In this document: piece by piece, positions 31,804-39,612 of the stretch
Position numbering within the stretch: the first letter of the stretch is position 1
How the letters are laid out: each line of letters begins with the position of its first letter
DNA from: DATKDF01 sp963752045
GTDB lineage: Bacteria > Acidobacteriota > Vicinamibacteria > Vicinamibacterales > SCN-69-37
DNA length: 64,000 nucleotides
Assembly: GCA_963752045.1 (NCBI GenBank)
Contig: CAVVWN010000014.1
Coordinates: 124,001 to 188,000 of the forward strand
Reading direction: 5' to 3'
Program-made: the position numbers and the translations under genes
Notes under the pieces: generated by a model
Told to the model about the DNA's origin: nothing
What the model saw: only the letters and a program-made list of their open reading frames with translations
Database searches by the model: none

Positions 31804-34068
31804 ATGAACCGCTTCCGATCCGCGCTACTTCTCGGCACGGCGGTCGCCGTGCTCTTCACGGTTGGACCGCGCGCCACGGCTCAGGCTCAGCAGGAGCTTG
31901 CGCCCGCCGCCTTCGTCAGCCCGGCCTACCCGCAGGGCCTCGTCTCGGCCGCCAAGGCCGAGCGGCTCGCGTGGTTCGCCTATGACGAGGGCAAGCGCAA
32001 CGTCTACACGGCCGCCGCGCCGGATTTCAGGCCGGTGCGCGTGACCTCGTTCATGGAAGACGACGGCATCGACCTGACCGACGTGCAGATATCCGCCGAC
32101 GGATCCATGGTGGCGTTCGTGCGTGGGCACAACCCGAATCGCGAAGGCTGGGTGGCCAATCCGCTGAGCGACCCCGATGGAGCCGAGCGGGCCATCTGGG
32201 CCGCGCGCGCAACCGGAGGCGGCGGATGGCGTGTTACCGAGGGAGCCGGTTACGAGCTCTCTCCTGATGGGAAGTGGGTAATCTTCGCGCGCGACGGACA
32301 GATATACCGGGCGAGCACGGCACAGAACCGGCCGACGCTCGCCCGCGACCGCGGCGAGGAGCCATTCATCACGGCGTGGGGCACGAACAGCAGTCCGAGC
32401 TGGTCTCCCGACGGGAGCAAGATTGCCTTCGTGAGCAACCGCACCGATCACAGCTTCGTCGTCATCGCCGACAATGCGACGCGCAAGGTGACCTACATGT
32501 CACCGAGCGTCGACTTCGACACGAGTCCGACGTGGTCGGCCGACGGGAAGCAGGTGGCCTTCATCCGCCGGCCGGGCACGCCGTTCGGCCGACAGGCGCA
32601 GCAGGGAGCCGGAGGCGTCGGCCTGCCGAACGGCCCGGCGTTCCAGCCCGGCAATCAGGGACGTCGGGGCGGCGGTGGCGGCGGGCGCGGAGGGTTCGGC
32701 CGCGGCGGCCAGGAGCCGTCGGGCCCAGGTTCGGACATTCCGGGCCTGATGCGCGCGACGTTCCGTGGCGGCTACACGACGTCGATCTGGGTCGGCGATG
32801 TCGCCACCGCCGACGCGAAAGAGGTCTGGCACACGACGCCGGAGGAACAGGTCTTCACCAGCATCAACAACATCCAGTGGGCCGATGGCCACGTCGTCTT
32901 CACGATCGGCGTCCAGGCTCTCGAAAGCGAATGGGAGCGGTACTTCTCGATCAACCTGTCCGGGCCAGTTACCGCCGCGCCGACGCTGCTGACGACGACC
33001 GATGGCATCATCGAGGACGCCGCGTCAGTCGCGCTCTCGAAGGACGGCAGGACGCTCTTCTACGCCACCAACCACGGCGACATCGACCGGCGCCACATCT
33101 GGGCCGTGCCCGTGGCCGGCGGGCAGCCGAAGCAGGTCTCGCTCGGCAACGCGATCGAGATGTACCCGACGGTGCTCTCCTCCGGCACGCGGTTCGCGGC
33201 GCTCACGGCCGACTGGAACCGGCCGCAGTCGGTGAGCGTGATCAACGTGGCGGACGGCGAGCAGCAGGTGATCTTCCCGAACCCGCTGCCATCTCAGTTC
33301 CCCGTCGACGCGCACGTGAAGCCCGAAGCGGTGACGCTCAAGGCCGAAGACGGGTTCGAGTTCTACAACCAGGTGTGGGTGCCGAAGGATCTCAGACCGG
33401 GCGAGCGCCGGCCGGCGATGATCTTCGTGCATGGCGGCCCGGCCCGGCAAATGCTGCTCGGCTACCACTACCGCCACGTCTACCACATGTTCTACGGCAT
33501 CAACGAGTGGCTCGCGAGCCGCGGCTACGTCGTGATGTCGGTCAACTACCGGTCGGGCGTCGGCTACGGCACCTCGTTCCGCCGCGCTCCCGACACCGGC
33601 GCGCGCGGCAACGCCGAGTACCGCGACGTACTCGCGGCCGGCAAGTACCTGCAGACCCGTCCGGACGTCGATCCGAATCGGATCGGTATCTGGGGCCTGT
33701 CCTACGGGGGCGTGCTGACGGGCCAGGCGCTCGCACGCAACTCGGACATCTTCAAGGTAGGCATCGACCTGGCCGGCGTGCACCTCTGGGGCAGCTCGGT
33801 GAACCCGGAAGACCTGTCGTTCCAGTCGTCGGTCATCGGCGCGATCGACGGCTGGAAGTCGCCGGTCCTGCTCATTCACGGCGACGACGACCGCAACGTG
33901 GCCTTCCAGCAGACGACCGGCCTCGTGCAGCTCCTGCGCGCGCGCGACGTCGAGTACGAGCTCATCGTCTTCCCGGACGACGTGCACGACTCGCTGGTGC
34001 ACTCGCGCTGGGTCTATACCTACGACCGGATGGACCAGTTTCTGAAGAAGCACATGCCGGTCAAGTGA
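31804..34068 (+). CDS. Secreted S9-family peptidase (prolyl oligopeptidase type)
   Basis: This 754-residue protein has a signal peptide (about residues 1-28), a WD40/PD40-type propeller and a C-terminal peptidase S9 domain. The catalytic triad is visible: GLSYGG (Ser633), HGDDDRNV (Asp, near 694) and DDVHDSL (His, near 730). A glycine-rich loop (GRRGGGGGGRGGFGRGG, near residue 285) interrupts the propeller. It likely cleaves short peptides in the periplasm or outside. Array B1 starts 3 bp after its stop. Confidence 0.92.
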   Translation: MNRFRSALLLGTAVAVLFTVGPRATAQAQQELAPAAFVSPAYPQGLVSAAKAERLAWFAYDEGKRNVYTAAAPDFRPVRVTSFMEDDGIDLTDVQISADGSMVAFVRGHNPNREGWVANPLSDPDGAERAIWAARATGGGGWRVTEGAGYELSPDGKWVIFARDGQIYRASTAQNRPTLARDRGEEPFITAWGTNSSPSWSPDGSKIAFVSNRTDHSFVVIADNATRKVTYMSPSVDFDTSPTWSADGKQVAFIRRPGTPFGRQAQQGAGGVGLPNGPAFQPGNQGRRGGGGGGRGGFGRGGQEPSGPGSDIPGLMRATFRGGYTTSIWVGDVATADAKEVWHTTPEEQVFTSINNIQWADGHVVFTIGVQALESEWERYFSINLSGPVTAAPTLLTTTDGIIEDAASVALSKDGRTLFYATNHGDIDRRHIWAVPVAGGQPKQVSLGNAIEMYPTVLSSGTRFAALTADWNRPQSVSVINVADGEQQVIFPNPLPSQFPVDAHVKPEAVTLKAEDGFEFYNQVWVPKDLRPGERRPAMIFVHGGPARQMLLGYHYRHVYHMFYGINEWLASRGYVVMSVNYRSGVGYGTSFRRAPDTGARGNAEYRDVLAAGKYLQTRPDVDPNRIGIWGLSYGGVLTGQALARNSDIFKVGIDLAGVHLWGSSVNPEDLSFQSSVIGAIDGWKSPVLLIHGDDDRNVAFQQTTGLVQLLRARDVEYELIVFPDDVHDSLVHSRWVYTYDRMDQFLKKHMPVK

Positions 34069-34071
34069 CGG

Positions 34072-34137
34072 TCGGGTACGACGGGTACGACGGGTACGAC
34101 AGGGTACGACAGGTACGACAGGTACGACGGGTACGAT
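34072..34137 (+). repeat. Tandem repeat array B1, about 7 copies of a 9-10-bp unit
   Basis: The unit is GGGTACGAC, sometimes with an extra G or A. It begins 3 bp after the S9 peptidase stop codon, on the sense strand. The same family with GGGTGCGAC occurs at 39552-39612 and 48966-49040 on the minus strand. Confidence 0.9.
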
Positions 34138-34314
34138 GTCTACTGACGTGTCCGGTCCTGGTCATCGATTGTGCGGGTTCGGACGAGACTCGCCGTGAGG
34201 CTGTTCGGTTTCGCTGCACTATGAACTCCTGCTGATTTCCTCTCGTCACGTTGGTGTGGCGCACTCGCAGGTGCGGGTGCGTCATGTCATCAACTGGAGA
34301 GGAGTCATCAACCC
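34138..34314 (+). other. Leader region of the TonB-receptor gene
   Basis: No gene is seen. A GGAGAGGAG ribosome-binding site (34296-34304) precedes the ATG at 34315. No clear TATAAT or hairpin regulator is visible. Confidence 0.4.
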
Positions 34315-37300
34315 ATGCGATTCCGCACAGGGCCGATGTTCGCATTGGCTCTCGTCCTCTGCGCAGGCCTTCAGCCGGCCTTCGCGCAGGAACGGTTCGG
34401 CGCACTTGCCGGCACGATTACCGACGCCACCCAGTCCGCCCTGCCGGGCGTGACTGTGACTGCTACCAACGTGCAGACGCTCGCGGCTCGCACGACCGTC
34501 ACGACTGCTGACGGGTCCTATACCATCCCGGACCTGGCGCCCGGTCGCTACAACGTGACCGTGGAGCTCTCCGGCTTTCAACGCGTCCAGGCGGATGACC
34601 TCATCGTCCTTCTCGGGCGCACGCTCACGTTCTCGGTCGAGCTGCAGGTCGGTGCCGTGTCGGAAACGGTGCAGGTCACCGGTGACGCGTCCAAGCAGGT
34701 CGATCTCCGGAACGTGACGGTTGCCCACAATGTCACCCAGGAGGAGTTCGATCGGCTGCCGAAGGCCCGAACGTTCCAGGGCATCGCGCTGGTTGCGCCC
34801 TCGGTCAACTCGGGTCTGATTGAAGGCGGCATCCAGGTGAACGGCGCGAGCGGCGCCGAAAACTCCTTCACCGTCGACGGCGTGGTCACGACCAGCCTGA
34901 TCAACGGCCAGTCGCGGCAGAACACGGTGTTCGAGTACCTGCAGGAAGTGCAGGTCAAGACGGGCGGCATCAGCGCGGAGTACGGCGGCGCGCTCGGCGG
35001 CGTCATCAGCGCCGTCACCAAGTCTGGCGGCAACACGTTTCATGGCGAGGCGCACTACTTCTACTCGGGCAACGCCTTTGGCGCCGGCCCCGTCGATCGG
35101 CTCGTGCTGAACCCCGGCGACGACGTCAGCGTGAGCTACTTCACCGACAGCAAACAGAAGAACAACAACAACGAGTTCGGGGGGTCAATCGGAGGCCCGA
35201 TCGTCCGCGACCGGTTGTTCTTCTACGGGTCGCTGTCGCCACAGGTCGCCCGCCTGACGAACGACTACCTGTTCTCGAGCGGAGCCGAGAGCGGATCGAT
35301 CGATCAGGATGCGACGACCACACAAGCCTTCGGCAAGGTCACGTATGCGAACGGCAGCATCCAGGCGAACGTGAGCGCGCTCTACACGCCCACGCGGTCG
35401 ACGGGCACGCTGCCGGCCTACAACGACTACGGCCCGAATGTGATCGCGAGTTCGGCCGAAGGCAACTTCGCGAATCTCACCCGCGGATGGAAAGCCGACC
35501 AGACGAGCACGAGCGGCAACGTCGACTTTCTGATGAGCCCGTCGAGCATCCTGAGCGTGCGGGGCGGATACTTCTATGACAACTATGCGGACACCGGCAT
35601 TCCGGCGACCACGAGCGTCGCCTGGAACACGACCTCTATCGGCCAGCCGGGCGTGCCGGAGGACGTGCAGCAGCCCACGGGGTACCAGAACACGCCGCGC
35701 GCCCTCATCACCGACTACGACACCACCAAGCGCGGCTTCTTCCAGGTCGACTACCTGAAGTCGTTCAGTGCGGCGGGCTCACACACCATCAAGGCCGGTG
35801 GTGGCTACCAGCGCACGGTCAACGACGTGCTGTCGTACTATCCCGGCGGCTACGTGCTGCTCAACTGGGGACGCACGTTCACGAGCAGCGTCACGGGCGA
35901 GACGGGCACGGGCGAGTACGGCTACTACGAAGTGAACGACCGCGGCGTACAGGGCGTGGCCGGAGCCAACATCTGGTCGATCTTCATCCAGGACACCTGG
36001 GCGCCGACCAGCCGCCTGACGCTCAATCTGGGCCTTCGCACCGAGAACGAGGTCATCCCGTCGTTCAAGACCGACATCAAGGAGAACGCCTTCGAATTCG
36101 GTTTCGGTGACAAGCTGGCGCCGCGCCTCGGATTCACCTACGACGTCAGGGGCGACGGCCGCATGAAGCTCTACGGCAGCTGGGGCCGGTACTACGACTG
36201 GACCAAGTACGAGCTGTCGCGGGGGTCGTTCGGCGCCGACACGTGGCAGATCTACTACCGCGCGCTCGATACGACCGACGTGTTCAGCCTGAACCTCGAC
36301 AACATGCCTGGCGCCGACCTCTGGGGCAGCGAGAGCGGATACCGCGACCGCCGCGTGCCGAATTTCGAGACGGTCGACCCGGACATCAAGCCGATGTACC
36401 AGGACAGCACCAACGTCGGTTTCGAATACGAGTTCATGCGTGGCACGGTGTTCGGCATCCGCTACGTGCACAACGACCTGAAGCGGACCATCGAAGACCT
36501 GGGCGCGCTCGTCAACGGTGACGAGGTGTACTACATCGCCAACCCCGGCGAAGGCGGCGCGACGATGACGCCGCCGTCAGGCCTCACCGCGCCGTTCGAA
36601 ACGCCAAAGCCCAAGCGGACCTACGACGCCGTCGAGTTCACGCTGAACCGGCGCTTCTCCAACAACTGGTTCGCAAGCGCCAGCTACACCTACAGCCGTC
36701 TCTACGGCAACTACCCTGGGCTTTCGAGCTCAGACGAAATCCTCACGCCGACGACGGGTGTCTCGTCGGCCACGGCACAGCAGCAGGCCGGGTCGGTCTT
36801 CCGTCAGGGCAGCAACGTGAACCGCGCCTGGGACATCGACGAGTTGATGTGGGACTCCCACGGCAACCTCGACCCGCAGGGGCGTCTGGCCAGCGACCGG
36901 CCGCACGTCGTCAAGCTCTACGGCGGGTACCTGTTCCCGACCAACACGCAGGTGGGCCTGAACTTCTACGGCGGCAGCGGCACGCCCATCACGACCTACG
37001 TCATCACGCTCAACCAGACACAGGTCTTCGTCAACGGACGCGGCGACATGGGCCGCACGCCCACGCTGACCCAGACCGACCTGCTCCTGTCACAGGACTT
37101 CAATCTGCCGAACGCCGGCGGCGCGAAGATCCGGCTCGAGCTGAACGTGCTGAACCTCTTCAACCAGAAGACCGCGCGCCACGTGTTCAACTTCCTGAAC
37201 CGCGGCGGCGGCCTCGCCCGGGCCGACTCGGCCATCAACCTGGCGAACGTCGATCTCGCCCAGGGCTACGACTACAACGCCCTGATCCTGGCCTCCCCCT

Positions 37301-37392
37301 CGGGCGCGAACGCCTACGACCCGCGCTACGGCATGGCGGACTTGTTCAACGCCGGCCTTCGCGGCCAGTTCAGCGTGAAGATCATCTTCTAG
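34315..37392 (+). CDS. TonB-dependent receptor with N-terminal carboxypeptidase-regulatory-like domain
   Basis: This 1025-residue outer membrane protein has a signal peptide (about residues 1-24), a CarboxypepD_reg-like domain (about 28-110: GTITDATQSALPGVTVTATN, GSYTIPDLAPGRYNVTVELSGF), a plug domain (SFTVDGVVTT, EVQVKTGGISAEYGGALGG) and a beta-barrel ending in Phe (FSVKIIF). This is the acidobacterial/Bacteroidetes-type receptor for large substrates such as oligosaccharides or peptides. No SusD-like partner is present. The convergent S9 peptidase suggests a peptide-related role but does not prove it. Confidence 0.93.
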   Translation: MRFRTGPMFALALVLCAGLQPAFAQERFGALAGTITDATQSALPGVTVTATNVQTLAARTTVTTADGSYTIPDLAPGRYNVTVELSGFQRVQADDLIVLLGRTLTFSVELQVGAVSETVQVTGDASKQVDLRNVTVAHNVTQEEFDRLPKARTFQGIALVAPSVNSGLIEGGIQVNGASGAENSFTVDGVVTTSLINGQSRQNTVFEYLQEVQVKTGGISAEYGGALGGVISAVTKSGGNTFHGEAHYFYSGNAFGAGPVDRLVLNPGDDVSVSYFTDSKQKNNNNEFGGSIGGPIVRDRLFFYGSLSPQVARLTNDYLFSSGAESGSIDQDATTTQAFGKVTYANGSIQANVSALYTPTRSTGTLPAYNDYGPNVIASSAEGNFANLTRGWKADQTSTSGNVDFLMSPSSILSVRGGYFYDNYADTGIPATTSVAWNTTSIGQPGVPEDVQQPTGYQNTPRALITDYDTTKRGFFQVDYLKSFSAAGSHTIKAGGGYQRTVNDVLSYYPGGYVLLNWGRTFTSSVTGETGTGEYGYYEVNDRGVQGVAGANIWSIFIQDTWAPTSRLTLNLGLRTENEVIPSFKTDIKENAFEFGFGDKLAPRLGFTYDVRGDGRMKLYGSWGRYYDWTKYELSRGSFGADTWQIYYRALDTTDVFSLNLDNMPGADLWGSESGYRDRRVPNFETVDPDIKPMYQDSTNVGFEYEFMRGTVFGIRYVHNDLKRTIEDLGALVNGDEVYYIANPGEGGATMTPPSGLTAPFETPKPKRTYDAVEFTLNRRFSNNWFASASYTYSRLYGNYPGLSSSDEILTPTTGVSSATAQQQAGSVFRQGSNVNRAWDIDELMWDSHGNLDPQGRLASDRPHVVKLYGGYLFPTNTQVGLNFYGGSGTPITTYVITLNQTQVFVNGRGDMGRTPTLTQTDLLLSQDFNLPNAGGAKIRLELNVLNLFNQKTARHVFNFLNRGGGLARADSAINLANVDLAQGYDYNALILASPSGANAYDPRYGMADLFNAGLRGQFSVKIIF

Positions 37393-37431
37393 GCCGGAGC
37401 GGTTCCGATTTCTGCTCGGTCAGATACACAC

Positions 37432-37459
37432 CGGGGGCGGGCCAACAGGCCCGCCCCCG
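37432..37459. terminator. Bidirectional terminator between the TonB receptor and S9 peptidase genes
   Basis: A perfect 12-bp stem CGGGGGCGGGCC/GGCCCGCCCCCG closes a 4-nt AACA loop. It lies 39 bp after the receptor stop, followed by TCTTCT, and 4 bp from the stop of the convergent peptidase gene, so it can serve both. Confidence 0.85.
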
Positions 37460-37463
37460 TCTT

Positions 37464-39455
37464 CTAGAAGTACTTCCTGATCCACTCCACCCATCGCCGA
37501 TCCACATCCCGCTGATGCGCCGGGTCGGTCGGGCTGTGGCCCGGGAGCGGGTACCCGATGAACTGCACTTCGACGCCGTTGTCCCGGAGCGTGTGATAGA
37601 AGCGGTACGACTGCGTGATCGGCACGCGGTAGTCCCCGGTGTTCGACATCAGGAGCGTGGGGGCCCTGACCTTCGCCGCGTAGGTGAGCGGTGACTGCTC
37701 GATCGCAGCCTGCATGCGCGCCGGGTCCGTATAGATCGAGCCCCCGAGCGCGTAGCCTCGCCGCACGTTGGCATCGCCCAAATCGTACTGGTCGACGATG
37801 CTCGTGACAGGCGCCCCGGCCACACCCGCCTTCCACTGGTCCGGATAGTTCCCGAGCAGCCACGTCGTCATGTACCCGCCGTAGGACCAGCCCGACACCG
37901 CCATGCGCGTCTCGTCGACGATGCCGCGGCGCTTGAGCACGTCGACGCCCGACATCGCGTCACGTCCGGGCCCGGCACCCGCATCGTTCCAGATGGCGGA
38001 CTTGTAGGCGTTGCCCAGGTTGTCGCTGCCGCGGTAGTTGGGCTCGAACACGAGCCAGCCCTGCGCGGCGAGCAACTGCGCCCGCGTCGAGAATGACTCC
38101 TTCGAGGATGCGGTTGGCCCGCCGTGTATGTAGAGCACGAGCGGATACCGGCGACCGGCTTCGAATCCAGGTGGATACGTGAGCACGCCGTTCATGCGGA
38201 AGCCGTCGGGGCCGTCCCACTCGACGGTTTCAACCCGGCCGAGATCCATCGCGGCAATGTGCGCGTTGAAGTCCGTGAGGCGTTCGGGAGCGCTGGTGGC
38301 CGACGCACGCCAGAAGAGCTCGTTCGGCCGGTCGGGCGTGCTGGCAATGAAGGCCATCCGGCCGTCTTTGCTCGTGCTCACCGACAGGCTGCCGAAGCCC
38401 GACGCGACGACGAGGTTACCGAAGTCGAGTTTCGTGGCCGGGCCGTCAATGGGCTGGATCCACACTCCCGTGCGCGTGCCGTCACTCGCGCCGAGGAGCA
38501 GGGACTGCCCGTCGAGCATCCACGCAGCCGTGAGGATGTGCCGGTCGAGCATGCCGGTCACGCTGCGGCCGATCCCGCCCGTCGCGGCGGTCACGACGAT
38601 CTCGTTGTTGTTCTTCGTTTCACCGCCGCGGGGGTACCAGTACGCGATGCGCGTGCCGTCGGGGGAGAACTGGGGCTGCGCCTCGTGGTGCGTCCGGCTG
38701 GTCAGGGCGCGCATGCGGCCGGTCGCCACGTCCACCAGTTGAATCGTGTTCTGGTCGAAGTCACCCGGATACGCCGTCGGCCGGCGCTCGATGGCGATGG
38801 TCCGGCCGTCGGGCGTCCAGGACGGCGCGGGCGGCGGCGACCCGGGGGGATAGGTCACGGGCAGCGACCACGAGCCGGACGTGAGGCGCCGGGCCTCGCC
38901 GCCTTCGGCCGGCACCACCCACAGATGTGAGGGCATCGGCGCCTGAGTTTCGAGGAAGCTGTTGTGCTGGATCTCGAACGATCGGTTGAACCGCTCGAGC
39001 CCCTCGCCCCTCGGCTGCTCGTCGAGCGCCGCGTATGCGAACGCGCCGGCGTCGGGCCGCCACGAGAACGTCTGAATGCCGGTTGGCGACGACGTCACCT
39101 GCCGCGCTTCGCCGCCGGACATGGGCAGGACGAAGATCTGCGAGTGCCCGTCCACGCTTGCGAGAAACGCGAGTTCCTTCCCGTCGGGCGACCAGGTCGG
39201 CGAGCCGACGCCGCGCCGCCGGCTCAGCACGCGCTGCTCCTTCGTCGCGATCTCGACCTGGACGAGTTCGGTGTCGGTGCGGTTCTCGGCCAGGTTCGTT
39301 CGGCCGACGGTGATCACGACCGACCGGCCATCGGGCGCGATGGCCGGATTGCCGACACGCACGACCTCTCGCGGCGTGTCGAGCGTGAAACGGGCCGCGG
39401 GCTGCCCCCCGGCCAGCACCAGAGCAGCGACGAGCGTTCGGATCACAATAGCCAT
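37464..39455 (-). CDS. Secreted S9-family peptidase (acylaminoacyl/dipeptidyl peptidase type)
   Basis: The 663-residue protein has an N-terminal signal region, PD40/WD40-like propeller repeats (NPAIAPDGRSVVIT, SPTWSPDGKELAFL, QPQFSPDGTRIAYW) and a C-terminal S9 domain with SGWSYGGYM (Ser near 524), a late Asp region and PGHSP with the His. It resembles acylaminoacyl-peptidases. An ATG at 39455 is preceded by GGAG. It is convergent with the TonB receptor gene and shares its terminator. Confidence 0.9.
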   Translation of the reverse strand: MAIVIRTLVAALVLAGGQPAARFTLDTPREVVRVGNPAIAPDGRSVVITVGRTNLAENRTDTELVQVEIATKEQRVLSRRRGVGSPTWSPDGKELAFLASVDGHSQIFVLPMSGGEARQVTSSPTGIQTFSWRPDAGAFAYAALDEQPRGEGLERFNRSFEIQHNSFLETQAPMPSHLWVVPAEGGEARRLTSGSWSLPVTYPPGSPPPAPSWTPDGRTIAIERRPTAYPGDFDQNTIQLVDVATGRMRALTSRTHHEAQPQFSPDGTRIAYWYPRGGETKNNNEIVVTAATGGIGRSVTGMLDRHILTAAWMLDGQSLLLGASDGTRTGVWIQPIDGPATKLDFGNLVVASGFGSLSVSTSKDGRMAFIASTPDRPNELFWRASATSAPERLTDFNAHIAAMDLGRVETVEWDGPDGFRMNGVLTYPPGFEAGRRYPLVLYIHGGPTASSKESFSTRAQLLAAQGWLVFEPNYRGSDNLGNAYKSAIWNDAGAGPGRDAMSGVDVLKRRGIVDETRMAVSGWSYGGYMTTWLLGNYPDQWKAGVAGAPVTSIVDQYDLGDANVRRGYALGGSIYTDPARMQAAIEQSPLTYAAKVRAPTLLMSNTGDYRVPITQSYRFYHTLRDNGVEVQFIGYPLPGHSPTDPAHQRDVDRRWVEWIRKYF

Positions 39456-39551
39456 CGAGGACTCCTCAAAGACGCTCTAGCGGTGCGGCTGCCGAGGCCA
39501 CGAAATCGACACACGCACCAGTTCATCCCCGGGCACCAGGACTCACCCGAA

Positions 39552-39612
39552 GCACCCGCCGCACCGCCGCACCCGCCGCACCCCGTCGCACCCCGTCGCA
39601 CCCGTCGCACCT
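39552..39612 (-). repeat. Tandem repeat array B2, about 6 copies of a 9-10-bp unit
   Basis: On the minus strand the unit is GGGTGCGAC with optional extra G, degrading to GGGTGCGGC at the far end. It starts directly after the metalloprotease TAG (39615-39613), in the gene's sense orientation. Confidence 0.9.
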